Positions 37,963-46,808 of a stretch of DNA of 64,000 bases are shown piece after piece. The notes beneath the pieces were generated by a model. The model saw only the letters and a list, made by a program, of their open reading frames with translations. It had not been told where the DNA came from and searched no databases. Each line of letters begins with the position of its first letter. Within the stretch, counting starts at the first letter, position 1. Origin of the DNA: Gemmatimonadaceae bacterium (GTDB taxonomy: Bacteria; Latescibacterota; UBA2968; UBA8231); the NCBI GenBank assembly GCA_026706075.1, contig JAPOZM010000004.1:1-64000 (forward strand), given 5' to 3'. The translations under genes were made by a program, and so were the position numbers.

Positions 37963-39972
37963 TCACCCCGCCCTTCGGTCCTGGTCCTGCTCCTTCAGGC
38001 GTGTGATCTCGTCGCGCAGAGCCGCGGCCTTCTCGAACTCCAGCGCCGTGGCGGCCTCGTTCATCTGGCGCTCGAGCTCAGCCACCATGTCCTCTACGGC
38101 ATCCTCCGCGGCAGCCGCCGAATAGTCCCTGCCTGGCCGCTCCGCCGCCGCCTCGGCCTGCTTGACGCTCTCGAGGACCGATGTGGCCTGCAGGATATCG
38201 GCCCGGGTCCGCTGAATCGTCTGCGGCGTGATGCCGTGCTCCTTGTTGAAGGCCTCCTGCAGCCGGCGTCGGCGCCCGGTCTCCTCGATCGTCCCCCGCA
38301 TGGAGTTCGTCATCTTGTCGCCATAGAGGATGACCAGGCCGGCGGCGTTGCGGGCGGCGCGGCCCACTGTCTGGATCAGGGCCTGCTCGGACCGCAGGAA
38401 GCCCTCCTTGTCGGCGTCGAGAATCGCCACCAGCGAGACCTCGGGCAGGTCCAGGCCCTCGCGCAGCAGGTTGATCCCCACCAGGACGTCGAACTCCCCC
38501 AGGCGCAGGTCCCGCAGGATGCCGACCCGGTCGAGGGTGTCGATCTCGGAATGCAGGTAGCGGACCCGGAACCCGAGCTGGGCCAGGTAGTCGGTGAGCT
38601 TCTCTGCCATGCGCTTGGTCAGCACCGTGACCAGGACCCGCTCGCCCTTCTGGGCGCGGGCCCTGATCTCGTCCATGAGGTCGTCGACCTGGTTGCCCAG
38701 GGGACGGACCTCGATGACCGGATCGACCAGCCCCGTGGGCCGGATCACCTGCTCCACGACGACTCCGCCGGCGCGCTCGAGCTCGTATGACGCGGGCGTG
38801 GCGGAGAGGAAGACAGTCTGCCCCATGTGCTCCTCGAACTCCTCGAAGTACAGGGGCCGGTTGTCGTACGCCGACGGCAGGCGGAAGCCGTGCTCCACGA
38901 GCATGTCCTTGCGCGAGCGGTCGCCTCGCCACATGCCCCGCACCTGGGGGATCGTCATGTGGGACTCGTCGACGAAGAGCAGGAAGTCGTCGGGGAAGTA
39001 GTCCATCAGCACCCACGGCGGCGCCCCCGGTTCGCGGTGGTCCATGTAGCGGGAGTAGTTCTCGATCCCCGGGCAGAAGCCGATCTCGCGAATCATCTCC
39101 ACGTCGTAGCGGGTGCGCGTCTCCAGACGATGGGCCTCGACGAGCTTCTCCTGCTCCTGCAACTCCAGCAGCCGCTGCTCCAACTCGAGGAGGATCGCCT
39201 CGCAGGCGCGCTCGAGCTTGTCCTCGTCGGTGACGTAGGCCTTGGCGGGATAGAGGGTGACGCCCTGGCGCTCGTCGACCTGGCTCCCCGTGACCGCGTC
39301 GAGAATGGTGATCGCCTCCACCTCGTCTCCGAAAAGCTCGATGTGGACCGCGAGATCCTCGGCTGCGGGAACGACTTCGACCACGTCCCCGCGCACGCGG
39401 AAGCAGCCGCGCTTCAACTCGAGGTCGTTGCGGCTGTAGTAGATGTCGATCAGGCTGCGGAGCAGATCGTCCCTCTCGATACGGTCTCCCACCTCGACCG
39501 TGAGCCGCTGGGCTTCGAACTCGCGTGGCGAGCCGATCCCGTAGATGCAGGAAACGGTGGCTACGATGATCGTGTCCCGGCGCTCGAGGAGGGAGCTCAT
39601 CGCCTTCAGGCGCAGGCGATCGATCTCCTCGTTGATATCGACCTCCTTCTCGATGTAGGTGTCGGTCGCCGGGCGGTAGGCTTCGGGCTGGTAGTAGTCG
39701 TAGTAGCTGACGAAATACTCCACGGCGTTGTCCGGGAAGTAGCCCCGCAACTCTCCGTAGAGCTGTGCCGCCAGCGTCTTGTTGTGGGAGATGACGAGGG
39801 CCGGCCGGTCGAAGTGGGCGATGACGTTGGCCATGGTGAAGGTCTTGCCGCTGCCCGTCACCCCCAAGAGCGTCTGGCAGGGGGCTCCCCGCTCGATGCC
39901 GTCGACCAGCTCGGCGATGGCCCGCGGTTGGTCTCCCTGGGGCTGGTAGTCGGCGACCAGACGGTATGACAC
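37963..39972 (-). CDS. uvrB: Excinuclease ABC subunit B
   Basis: A 669-aa nucleotide excision repair helicase-like ATPase. Walker A is [16 protein letters not shown], the beta-hairpin region contains [10 protein letters not shown], Walker B region DESHMTIPQ, and motif [11 protein letters not shown]. The C-terminal UVR domain ([24 protein letters not shown]), which binds UvrC, is intact. UvrB verifies damage with UvrA and recruits UvrC for incision. The start is the GTG at 39972 ([15 protein letters not shown]). A TTGACA/TAGATT promoter lies at 40031-40060. It is transcribed away from dnaK. Confidence 0.97.
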   Translation of the reverse strand: MSYRLVADYQPQGDQPRAIAELVDGIERGAPCQTLLGVTGSGKTFTMANVIAHFDRPALVISHNKTLAAQLYGELRGYFPDNAVEYFVSYYDYYQPEAYRPATDTYIEKEVDINEEIDRLRLKAMSSLLERRDTIIVATVSCIYGIGSPREFEAQRLTVEVGDRIERDDLLRSLIDIYYSRNDLELKRGCFRVRGDVVEVVPAAEDLAVHIELFGDEVEAITILDAVTGSQVDERQGVTLYPAKAYVTDEDKLERACEAILLELEQRLLELQEQEKLVEAHRLETRTRYDVEMIREIGFCPGIENYSRYMDHREPGAPPWVLMDYFPDDFLLFVDESHMTIPQVRGMWRGDRSRKDMLVEHGFRLPSAYDNRPLYFEEFEEHMGQTVFLSATPASYELERAGGVVVEQVIRPTGLVDPVIEVRPLGNQVDDLMDEIRARAQKGERVLVTVLTKRMAEKLTDYLAQLGFRVRYLHSEIDTLDRVGILRDLRLGEFDVLVGINLLREGLDLPEVSLVAILDADKEGFLRSEQALIQTVGRAARNAAGLVILYGDKMTNSMRGTIEETGRRRRLQEAFNKEHGITPQTIQRTRADILQATSVLESVKQAEAAAERPGRDYSAAAAEDAVEDMVAELERQMNEAATALEFEKAAALRDEITRLKEQDQDRRAG

Positions 39973-40030
39973 GGACCCAAACCCCTTGTCTCTCAGATGA
40001 TTAGCCCCTCTCGGGAGCCGCTGGCCGCCG

Positions 40031-40060
40031 AATCTATGTCACCCGGCGAATCCCTGTCAA
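40031..40060 (-). promoter_or_regulatory. sigma70-type promoter of uvrB
   Basis: Minus-strand TTGACA (40060-40055), an 18-nt spacer and TAGATT (40036-40031). The predicted start is near 40024, about 50 nt before the uvrB GTG. Confidence 0.65.
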
Positions 40061-40089
40061 CGGCCTGCCCGGCCAACACCCCCTCTTGA

Positions 40090-40104
40090 GTGCCATCATG
40101 GCAC
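40090..40104. promoter_or_regulatory. Palindrome GTGCCAT-C-ATGGCAC, candidate operator
   Basis: A perfect 7+1+7 inverted repeat between uvrB and dnaK. It lies about 30 nt beyond the uvrB -35 box and 185 nt before the dnaK start. The binding protein is unknown; it is neither CIRCE nor an E. coli-type LexA box. Confidence 0.4.
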
Positions 40105-40288
40105 CTCTGTCTGCCGTTTATGCATCTGCTCCATCCTGTCATACTTGCCATGAATTGTCAATTGGTCAGGTATATATTGTTGCAGAACAGACAAATGCAT
40201 CATCTTCGGTCTGGGTGGTACGAATCCTGCTTATTGACCCGTGACTGAAACCATGGAATCCACTTCTCCGGCAAGAGGGAGCTGACAA

Positions 40289-42223
40289 ATGGCAAAGGTG
40301 ATCGGCATCGACCTGGGTACGACGAATTCCTGCGTGGCGGTCATGGAGGGGGAGCCCTCGGTGATCGCCAATTCGGAGGGCGGCCGCACGACCCCGTCCA
40401 TGGTGGCTTTCGCCAAGGACGGGGAGCGGCTGGTGGGCCAGACCGCCAAACGCCAGGCGGTGACCAACCCGACGAACACGGTCTTCTCCATCAAGCGCTT
40501 CATGGGCCGCCGCTTCGATGAAGTGGCGCAGGAGATCACGGAGGTGCCCTACGCGGTGAAGAAGGGGGCCCGCGATCTGGCGGTGGTGGAGATCGAGGGA
40601 GAGGCGTCGACGCCGCCGGAGATCGCGGCCATGGTCCTGCAGAAGATGAAGCAGACCGCCGAGGACTACCTCGGAGAGCCGGTGACCCAGGCGGTGATCA
40701 CCGTGCCGGCGTACTTCAACGACGCCCAGCGTCAGGCGACCAAGGACGCGGGCACGATCGCCGGGCTGGAGGTGCTGCGCATTGTCAACGAGCCGACGGC
40801 GGCGGCCCTGGCCTACGGGTTGGACAAGGAGACCACTTCGGAGAAGATCGCCGTCTACGACCTGGGAGGAGGCACCTTCGACATCTCCATCCTCGAGCTG
40901 GGTGACGGCGTCTTCGAGGTGAAGTCTACGAACGGGGACACGCACCTTGGGGGAGACGACTTCGACCAGCGGGTGATCGACTGGATGGCGGAGGCCTTCC
41001 AAGCGGAGGAGGGCATAGATCTCCTCCGGGACCCCATGGCCCTGCAACGCCTGAAGGAGGCGGCGGAGAAAGCCAAGTGTGAGCTGTCGTCGTCGGGGTC
41101 GACCGAGATCCACCTGCCCTTCATCACCGCCGACCAGACGGGTCCGAAGCACCTGCAGATGAGCCTCAGCCGGTCGCGGTTCGAGCAACTGGTGGAGGAT
41201 CTGGTGCAGCGCACCCGAGGACCCTGCGAGCAGGCGCTGAAGGACGCGGGGCTCGGAGCCGACCAGATCGACGCCGTGATCCTGGTGGGCGGCTCCACCC
41301 GCATGCCGAAGGTCCAGGAGCTGGTGAAGGAGCTCTTCGGCCAGGAGCCCAACCGGGGGGTGAATCCCGACGAGGTCGTGGCCGTCGGAGCGGCGATCCA
41401 GGCGGGGGTGCTGTCAGGCGAGGTGGACGACGTCCTTCTGCTCGACGTGACCCCCCTGTCGCTCGGGATCGAGACGATGGGAGGCGTCATGACCAGGCTC
41501 ATCGAGCGCAACACGACGATCCCCACCAACAAGAGCCAGATGTTCTCGACGGCGGCCGACAACCAGCCCTCGGTGGAGGTGCACGTCCTTCAGGGCGAAC
41601 GGGAGTTCGCCGCCGACAACCGCACTCTGGGCCGGTTCCACCTGGACGGCATCCCCTCGGCGCCGCGGGGAATGCCGCAGATCGAGGTGAGCTTCGACAT
41701 CGACGCCAACGGCATTCTCAACGTGCAGGCTCGCGACAAGGGCACGAGCAAGGAGCAGTCGATCCGCATCGAGTCCTCTAGCGGCCTCGACACGGCGGAG
41801 ATCGAGCGGATGCAGAAGGAGGCGGAGGCCAACGCCGAGCAGGACCAGGCGCGCCGTGCGCAGGTGGACAAGCGCAACGAGGCGGACCAGATGGTCTACG
41901 CCACCGAGAAGAGTCTGAAGGAGCACGGCAGCAAGCTCGAGGAGGCAGACCGCAAGGCGGTCGAGCAGGCCTTGGGGGAGGCTCGCAAAGCCCTGGAGGG
42001 CGACGATCTGGAGGCGATCGAGTCGTCGGTGAGCAAACTGCAGCAGGCTTCCCACAAGCTGGCCGAGGTCGTCTATGCCGAGGCCCAGAAGGGGGAGGAG
42101 GCTGCCTCGGGGACCCCCCCTCCACCCCGGCAGCCCGAGGACGCGGGACAGCAGGACCAGGGCACGGGCGCCGTGGACGCCGACTTCGAGGTGGTGGACG
42201 AGCAGGGGAAGGACAAGGGGTAG
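40289..42223 (+). CDS. dnaK: Chaperone DnaK (Hsp70)
   Basis: A 644-aa Hsp70. The N-terminal ATPase domain has [46 protein letters not shown] and [13 protein letters not shown]. The substrate-binding domain starts after [14 protein letters not shown], and the lid ends in a Pro/Gln-rich linker plus [10 protein letters not shown], the usual EEVD-like bacterial tail. It folds and holds proteins with DnaJ and GrpE. The start is the ATG at 40289, 7 nt after GGGAG. grpE and dnaJ are not adjacent, so the gene is monocistronic, ending in a strong hairpin shared with the convergent dehydrogenase. Confidence 0.98.
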   Translation: MAKVIGIDLGTTNSCVAVMEGEPSVIANSEGGRTTPSMVAFAKDGERLVGQTAKRQAVTNPTNTVFSIKRFMGRRFDEVAQEITEVPYAVKKGARDLAVVEIEGEASTPPEIAAMVLQKMKQTAEDYLGEPVTQAVITVPAYFNDAQRQATKDAGTIAGLEVLRIVNEPTAAALAYGLDKETTSEKIAVYDLGGGTFDISILELGDGVFEVKSTNGDTHLGGDDFDQRVIDWMAEAFQAEEGIDLLRDPMALQRLKEAAEKAKCELSSSGSTEIHLPFITADQTGPKHLQMSLSRSRFEQLVEDLVQRTRGPCEQALKDAGLGADQIDAVILVGGSTRMPKVQELVKELFGQEPNRGVNPDEVVAVGAAIQAGVLSGEVDDVLLLDVTPLSLGIETMGGVMTRLIERNTTIPTNKSQMFSTAADNQPSVEVHVLQGEREFAADNRTLGRFHLDGIPSAPRGMPQIEVSFDIDANGILNVQARDKGTSKEQSIRIESSSGLDTAEIERMQKEAEANAEQDQARRAQVDKRNEADQMVYATEKSLKEHGSKLEEADRKAVEQALGEARKALEGDDLEAIESSVSKLQQASHKLAEVVYAEAQKGEEAASGTPPPPRQPEDAGQQDQGTGAVDADFEVVDEQGKDKG

Positions 42224-42231
42224 AGAGCCGG

Positions 42232-42264
42232 GCTGCGGCCCGGGCTCAGGCCCCGGGCCGCAGC
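42232..42264. terminator. Convergent hairpin, dnaK / zinc dehydrogenase, stop codon in loop
   Basis: Perfect 13-bp inverted repeat GCTGCGGCCCGGG (42232-42244) / CCCGGGCCGCAGC (42252-42264) with a 7-nt loop. The minus-strand dehydrogenase stop codon (42248-42246) lies in the loop. There is no T-tract. Likely bidirectional terminator or mRNA 3'-end stabiliser. Confidence 0.6.
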
Positions 42265-43283
42265 AACAGCTTGAGGCCCTCCCGGCGCTCCATCATGTCG
42301 AAACCACGTCGCCACTCCGCCAGATCCAATTGGTGGGAGATCAGCTTCTCGTTGTCCAGGAGTCCCGAGTCCATGAGCCGCAGGGCTCGCTCCCAGGCCG
42401 CCCGCCGCTGGCCGATGCCGCCGCTCACGCGGAGTTCCTTGTAGGCGATCTTCTCGAAGTCGACCTCCACCCGGCGGCCGGGGAGTCCCATGAGTGAGAC
42501 CTTGCCGCGCTTGCGCACGGCCTCGAGAGCCAGATCGATGGCCGCCGGGGCTCCGGCGCACTCGATGACGACATCGGCGCCGTAGCCGCCGCTGAGGCCG
42601 GCGATGCGGGCGCCCGCGTCCCCGGCCTCCACGTCGAGGACCTGGTCCACCCCCAGCTCCCTCTCGGCGAACCGCAGGCGATCCCGGTCGCGGGAGGTGC
42701 CGCAGAGCACGACGGAACCCCCTTCGGCGGCCGCCACGAGAGCGCTGAAGAGGCCCACGGGACCGGGGCCGATGACGGCGACCAGGTCCCCCGCCGTGAC
42801 TCCGGCCTGCTCGATCACGGAGTGCACGCAACAGGCCAGCAGCTCGGTCAGTGCCCCCGCCTCGAAGCTCACTCCATCCGGCAGCCGGTGCACCAACGTG
42901 GCGTTGACGCGGGGGGCGAAGCAGCCGTCGTGGAAGTAGCCCATCACGGTCCGCGACGGGCACATGTTGTAGTGGCCGCCACGGCAATAGTCGCAGCGGC
43001 CGCAGATCTCGATGCTCGGCTCGCCGGTGACCCGGTCGCCGATGGCGATCTCGTCGCCTGCGTCGCTCCCCTTCTCCACCACGATGCCGCTGAACTCGTG
43101 GCCCATTACCACGGGGGTGCGGATCTTGTAGTTGATGGTGTCGTGATAGATGTGCAGGTCGGACCCGCAGATCCCCGCGGCCCTCACCTCGACCTTGACC
43201 TGCCGAGGCCCCGGAGGCGCATCGGCGACTTCGCGCAACTCGACGAAACCCGGGCCACGCTCGTACTTGACGACGGCCTGCAC
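42246..43283 (-). CDS. Zinc-dependent medium-chain alcohol/polyol dehydrogenase
   Basis: A 345-aa MDR-superfamily enzyme. The catalytic Zn site has Cys in AAGICGSDLHIYH and His-Glu in VMGHEFSG. The structural Zn lobe is CGRCDYCRGGHYNMC with four Cys. The NAD(P) site is VIGPGPVGLFSAL. Similarity is to threonine dehydrogenase, sorbitol dehydrogenase and related sugar/polyol enzymes; the substrate is not assignable. The start is the GTG at 43283, 8 nt after the stop of the lipoprotein gene on the same strand, so the two are probably co-transcribed. Confidence 0.92.
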   Translation of the reverse strand: MQAVVKYERGPGFVELREVADAPPGPRQVKVEVRAAGICGSDLHIYHDTINYKIRTPVVMGHEFSGIVVEKGSDAGDEIAIGDRVTGEPSIEICGRCDYCRGGHYNMCPSRTVMGYFHDGCFAPRVNATLVHRLPDGVSFEAGALTELLACCVHSVIEQAGVTAGDLVAVIGPGPVGLFSALVAAAEGGSVVLCGTSRDRDRLRFAERELGVDQVLDVEAGDAGARIAGLSGGYGADVVIECAGAPAAIDLALEAVRKRGKVSLMGLPGRRVEVDFEKIAYKELRVSGGIGQRRAAWERALRLMDSGLLDNEKLISHQLDLAEWRRGFDMMERREGLKLLLRPGA

Positions 43284-43291
43284 TCTCCGTC

Positions 43292-44368
43292 CTACTCCCC
43301 CCCCGAGACGGGCTCCCCCGAACCCTCGTCCGTAGGCTCCGCGTCCACGATCAGCTCAATGCGGTCACCCGCCTGGATCTGCCCGGCCCCCGAGAGGGGG
43401 ACCACTCTCGACACCCTCGTGCCGATGATCTCGCGAACCTCGATCACCGCGATTCGCTCCCCGGGGTCCAGGTCGCTGCGGCCGGCAGCCGGAAAGACGG
43501 TGAAACGGTATCCCTGGTGGACCCCGTTCTCGCTGCCCATGTTGATGAACATCTCCTCCCCGGACACGGAGAGGACCTCGGGTGTTGCGGAGCCGATCCG
43601 GATCCCCGTGGGCCGCACCAAGGGCACCGACTGCTCCACCAGGTCCTCCATGGCCTCCACCGTGGCCTGACCGATGGCGGTGCTGCGGAACTCCTCGGAT
43701 CCGTAGGCCATCTCCCCGAGGTTCGCGAACTGGTAGTCCTGCTTCCGCGGCTTGCCGAGGAGATCGAGTCCGAGACCCCGGTCGATCGCCTCCCGCCGCG
43801 AGTGGGCCGAGCCGATCCGGCCCAGGTCGGAGACCCGGACCAGGTGGACCTCCATCTCGGCCACACCCTTGTAGGACTTGTAGCCGCCGATCAACGGATC
43901 GCCTACATGGAGCCGCTCCATGTTGTAGTCGAGGAGGGTGCCGCGGGCGAGCACTTCGGCCTGCAGGACCTCGCCGATCCGGCGCAGTTCCCCGTCCGTC
44001 CAGCGGGGCTTGCCACCACCCGCGACTTCCTCGACCGCCGCGAAGGGCACCACATGCCAGGCAGGGACCTCCTCCATCTTCGTGCTCAGCATGCGTGGAA
44101 CCTCGCGTGCCAGATCCCATACGCCGTCGCGAAAACCGGAATCGTCGTCGAAGGGCAGGACGGCGACCCAGGGCCGATAGGCGGCCTCATCTCCGCCCCG
44201 GGAACGCTGTTCGAGGTAGGCCTGGAGCTGGGCCTCGGAGGGCCGATCCCCCGGGTCCCCGCCGTCGCGCCCGCCGGGATTCGGATCGCTCAGGACCTTG
44301 GGCAGGCAGCCGGCCAGCGCCAGAACCGCCAGGCTCGACAACAGGGGGGCAAGGGTCGGCAGGGACAT
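43292..44368 (-). CDS. Lipoprotein with CsgG/FlgT-like domains
   Basis: A 358-aa protein with a lipoprotein signal peptide ending LAVLALAGC. Residues about 65-250 resemble the CsgG/LpoB alpha/beta domain (WVAVLPFDDDSGF, then RRIGEVLQAEVLARGTLLDY). Residues about 270-340 resemble the C-terminal domain of the flagellar protein FlgT (MFINMGSENGVHQGYRFTVF, IAVIEVREIIGTRVSRV). It is likely anchored in the outer membrane facing the periplasm. The function is unknown; no flagellar or curli genes are near. It precedes the zinc dehydrogenase gene by 8 nt. Confidence 0.75.
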   Translation of the reverse strand: MSLPTLAPLLSSLAVLALAGCLPKVLSDPNPGGRDGGDPGDRPSEAQLQAYLEQRSRGGDEAAYRPWVAVLPFDDDSGFRDGVWDLAREVPRMLSTKMEEVPAWHVVPFAAVEEVAGGGKPRWTDGELRRIGEVLQAEVLARGTLLDYNMERLHVGDPLIGGYKSYKGVAEMEVHLVRVSDLGRIGSAHSRREAIDRGLGLDLLGKPRKQDYQFANLGEMAYGSEEFRSTAIGQATVEAMEDLVEQSVPLVRPTGIRIGSATPEVLSVSGEEMFINMGSENGVHQGYRFTVFPAAGRSDLDPGERIAVIEVREIIGTRVSRVVPLSGAGQIQAGDRIELIVDAEPTDEGSGEPVSGGE

Positions 44369-44665
44369 GTGAGAGAAGGGGTGATCCGGTTAGGGAAACG
44401 CTGTCCCATGATCCTCGGACGCGGCTCGGCCGGGGCCGGGTCCCGTCAGATCAGCTTGCGGAACCCCCCCATGCACGCGCCCCGGGCGCGGTTCCTCGCC
44501 AGGGCCGGGGACGCGGGAAGCGGCCGACAGCCGGCTGAGGAAGGAAGCAACTCGTAGAGGGCTCGGATCATCGCGGGTCTTCCGGCCTGGTATTCGTGGT
44601 CCACGTTACCTTCCCTGCCCTTCGGGATCAAGCGCTCTCCTGACAGGGAGTGCCGGCGCAATGCC
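44369..44665. other. Intergenic region between lipoprotein gene and tRNA-Thr
   Basis: About 297 nt on the tRNA-Thr side. A 41-codon minus-strand frame ending at 44446 (MIRALYELLPSSAG) is not convincing, because it is rich in Arg/Ala/Pro. No promoter or terminator stands out. Confidence 0.4.
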
Positions 44666-44741
44666 TGGAGCCGCCTCGGGGACTCGAACCCCGAACCGCC
44701 TGATTACAAATCAGGTGCTCTGCCAATTGAGCTAAAGCGGC
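44666..44741 (-). tRNA. tRNA-Thr(UGU)
   Basis: A complete 76-nt tRNA on the minus strand. The acceptor GCCGCTT pairs with AGGCGGC, and the encoded CCA is preceded by discriminator U. The D arm contains TAGCTCAATTGGCAGAGCA. The anticodon stem CCTGA/TCAGG encloses loop TTTGTAA (anticodon UGU, reading ACA). The T arm is CGGGG-TTCGAGT-CCCCG. Confidence 0.97.
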
Positions 44742-44790
44742 CGACTCACCCTAGCCTGCGCCCCGGACCGATTCCCGTCAAGGTGGTCTC

Positions 44791-44820
44791 TTGTGGCCGA
44801 GGCCCCTTCCGGTCTATCAT
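44791..44820 (+). promoter_or_regulatory. Possible promoter of the class IV aminotransferase gene
   Basis: TTGTGG at 44791-44796, an 18-nt spacer and TATCAT at 44815-44820. The predicted start is about 30 nt before the ATG at 44858. Confidence 0.45.
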
Positions 44821-44857
44821 GGCCGCCACCACCCTCCACCTCCTGGGAGAAGCACGG

Positions 44858-45802
44858 ATGGCTTCCGAGCCCCTCGTCTATCTGAGAGGTCGATTGCAGC
44901 CCGCTTCCGAGGCTCACGTGGCGATCTACGACGCCGCCGTGGTCCTGGGTGCGACGGTGACCGACCTGGTCCGCACCTTCGACCATCAACCCTACCGGTT
45001 GGGCGATCACCTCGACCGGTTCTTCCGCAGTTGCCGCTACGTCCGGCTGGCCCCTCCCATCGACCGCGCCGAGACCGAGTCGGTCTGCCGCGACCTGGTA
45101 GCGCACAACTCCGACCTGCTGCCGCCTGGAGAGGAGCTGGCGCTGGTGCTCTTCCTCTCCCCCGGAGAGCTGGCGGTGTACGCGGGAGGCGCGGGAGGCG
45201 AGGAGCCCGCGCCCACTTTCTGCATCCACACCTTTCCCCTCCCCTTTCCCATGTGGCGCCACTACTTCATCGAGGGCGCCCATGTCGTCACCCCGTCGAT
45301 CCGCCAGGTCCCGGTCCAGTGCGTCGACCCCAAGATCAAGTGCCGCAGCCGAATGCACTGGTGGCTGGCGGACCAGGAGAGCCGGCAGGTCGATCCCAGG
45401 GCCGTCTCCCTCTGTCTCGACCTGGCCGGCAACGTCACCGAAACGGGGGGTTCGAACTTCCTGATATGCCGCGGAGAGACCGTCCTCAGCCCGAGCCCCT
45501 CACAGATCCTGCGGGGGATCAGCATGACGACGGTGGCGGAGCTCTGCCCCGGCCTCGGACTCGCCTTCGAGGAGCGCGACTTCCAGGTCTACGACGTGAT
45601 CAATGCCGACGAGGCCTTCCTGGCCACCACGCCGTACTGCCTGGCACCGGTGACGCGCATCAACAACACCCCCATCGGGCAGGGGCGGCCGGGACCTGTA
45701 TTCCGCAAGCTGATCGATGCCTGGAGCACATCGGTGGGAGTGGACATCCCGGGGCAGATCCTGGGACCGAGGCCGCCGGAAGGGGAGAGCGGCAGGCGTT
45801 GA
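44858..45802 (+). CDS. Class IV PLP-dependent aminotransferase (branched-chain/D-amino-acid type)
   Basis: A 314-aa fold-type IV enzyme. The N-terminal VYLRGRLQPASEAHVAIYDAAV and the segment LGDHLDRFFRSCRYV are typical. The PLP lysine lies in VDPKIKCRSRMH (Lys159 or Lys161). The cofactor loop GNVTETGGSNFLICRG and the C-terminal RDFQVYDVINADEAFLATT match BCAT/DAAT/aminodeoxychorismate lyase enzymes. Substrate choice cannot be made. The start is the ATG at 44858, 8 nt after GGGAGA; a start at 44783 would add 25 unconserved residues. Its 3' end meets a convergent hairpin cluster at 45814-45859. Confidence 0.9.
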   Translation: MASEPLVYLRGRLQPASEAHVAIYDAAVVLGATVTDLVRTFDHQPYRLGDHLDRFFRSCRYVRLAPPIDRAETESVCRDLVAHNSDLLPPGEELALVLFLSPGELAVYAGGAGGEEPAPTFCIHTFPLPFPMWRHYFIEGAHVVTPSIRQVPVQCVDPKIKCRSRMHWWLADQESRQVDPRAVSLCLDLAGNVTETGGSNFLICRGETVLSPSPSQILRGISMTTVAELCPGLGLAFEERDFQVYDVINADEAFLATTPYCLAPVTRINNTPIGQGRPGPVFRKLIDAWSTSVGVDIPGQILGPRPPEGESGRR

Positions 45803-45813
45803 AGATTTCGACT

Positions 45814-45859
45814 GGGATCAGAGGGGGCCCACGGTACACCCTGATCCCGGTGGGATCAG
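45814..45859. terminator. Alternative hairpins at a convergent gene end
   Basis: GGGATCAG occurs at 45814-45821 and 45852-45859, with its complement CTGATCCC at 45841-45848. The middle copy can pair with either flank; the right pair is an 8-bp stem with a 3-nt loop. The stop codon of the minus-strand gene (45858-45856) is inside the right arm. Confidence 0.5.
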
Positions 45860-46092
45860 TTCCCCAGTTGGCGGACGGCTGCTCCCATGACCTCGGCGCG
45901 GGCGGCGAAGGCCAGCAGTTCTTCGCGCAGTTCTTCGGGCAGGTTCTCGAAGGCGGCCTTCTGCGCACCGTCGGGCAAGGACGCCGGCGACGACACCCAC
46001 TCCTGGCCCTGTCGGCGCCAGCCCACGCAGGTGATGGCGCCGGCACCGGTCAGGTAGAAGCGGTCGCCGTGACGGTAGACGCGGGCAGCCAT
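45856..46092 (-). CDS. Small hypothetical protein downstream of RidA-like gene
   Basis: A 78-aa protein starting ATG 4 nt after the RidA-like stop. The sequence MAARVYRHGDRFYLTGAGAITCVGWRRQGQEW suggests a small beta-rich domain, followed by a helical C-terminus (LPEELREELLAFAARAEV). There is no signal peptide or known motif. The tight spacing supports a two-gene operon. Not recognised. Confidence 0.6.
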   Translation of the reverse strand: MAARVYRHGDRFYLTGAGAITCVGWRRQGQEWVSSPASLPDGAQKAAFENLPEELREELLAFAARAEVMGAAVRQLGN

Positions 46093-46096
46093 CCCA

Positions 46097-46690
46097 CTAC
46101 CGGTGCGGGCCCCGGGCCCGGATGATGCGCAGGGCGAGGTCGGGATCGATCTGCACGATCATCTCCGGCTCGATGCGCACGTGCCCGGGAAGATCGAAGC
46201 CGGCCACGGCGGAGCGGGCGTGCCAGCCCGACAGAGAGGCATCCTCGCCGTCGACGGCGGAATCGGAGATGGGGCCGCCGAAGACATCGTGAAAGATCTT
46301 GCTGTATCCATCGACGACCTGGGGAGACTTGGAGAACGCCCCGCCGCCGGCGGAATTGACCATGCCGATGCACTTGACGCAATACCAGACGTCGTTGAGG
46401 CTGCCCTCGGGATCGAGGGCCCAGTGCAGGGTGCGGATGTGATTCTCACCGGCCTCCCGTCCGGCGGCGAAGCCCTCCTGCACGTCTCCGTCGTCATTTG
46501 TCACCGCACCGCGGCCCCCCGCCGTGCCCGAGGTAAAGACCAGCCCCGAGGGGGTGATGGTAGCCATGCAGATGCGCCTCCCCTTCGGCGGGGGAAGCAC
46601 CTCGTCCCGGCTCTGAAGATCGATGCCGAGCCGCTCGATCCGTTCGTACACGTCGAAGTCCCGCCGCCATGCCTGCGGAAGGTCGCTCAT
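46097..46690 (-). CDS. RidA/YjgF-family protein
   Basis: A 197-aa member of the RidA (reactive intermediate deaminase) superfamily, which hydrolyses enamine/imine products of PLP enzymes. Family segments are MATITPSGLVFTSGTAG, the middle FAAGREAGENHIRTLHWAL and SLNDVWYCVKCIGMVNS, and the C-terminal ARSAVAGFDLPGHVRIEPEMIVQI. It is longer than RidA (about 128 aa), with an N-terminal extension containing DVYERIERLGIDL, as in the RidA-like subfamilies. Its position next to a PLP-dependent aminotransferase fits a detoxifying role. Confidence 0.85.
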   Translation of the reverse strand: MSDLPQAWRRDFDVYERIERLGIDLQSRDEVLPPPKGRRICMATITPSGLVFTSGTAGGRGAVTNDDGDVQEGFAAGREAGENHIRTLHWALDPEGSLNDVWYCVKCIGMVNSAGGGAFSKSPQVVDGYSKIFHDVFGGPISDSAVDGEDASLSGWHARSAVAGFDLPGHVRIEPEMIVQIDPDLALRIIRARGPHR

Positions 46691-46808
46691 CTCCGTCTCC
46701 TCCTGGTTTGCCGTTCGGGGCGCACCAAGATAGCCCGGCCCGCCCGCCGATCAAGGACCCCGCTCCCGACCTGATGGGGACTCCCGCAGCCACCCGGGTA
46801 CAGCGCAC

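Larger units (their letters stand above)
39973..40288. other. Divergent uvrB-dnaK regulatory region
   Basis: The 316-nt gap contains the uvrB promoter (40031-40060), a near-perfect palindrome (40090-40104) and an AT-rich stretch (40140-40200) that includes AATTGTCAATT (40153-40163) and TATATATTG. The AT-rich part probably holds the dnaK promoter, but no -35/-10 pair of correct spacing stands out. No CIRCE (TTAGCACTC-N9-GAGTGCTAA) or sigma32 consensus is present. Confidence 0.6.

Noticed and set aside
39973..40288. CIRCE or sigma32 promoter for dnaK
   Set aside because: No TTAGCACTC/GAGTGCTAA pair and no sigma32 -35/-10 match; GAGTGCC at 40088 is part of a different palindrome.
44446..44661. 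71-codon minus-strand frame next to tRNA-Thr
   Set aside because: Arg/Ala/Pro-rich composition, no domain, no Shine-Dalgarno; likely chance.
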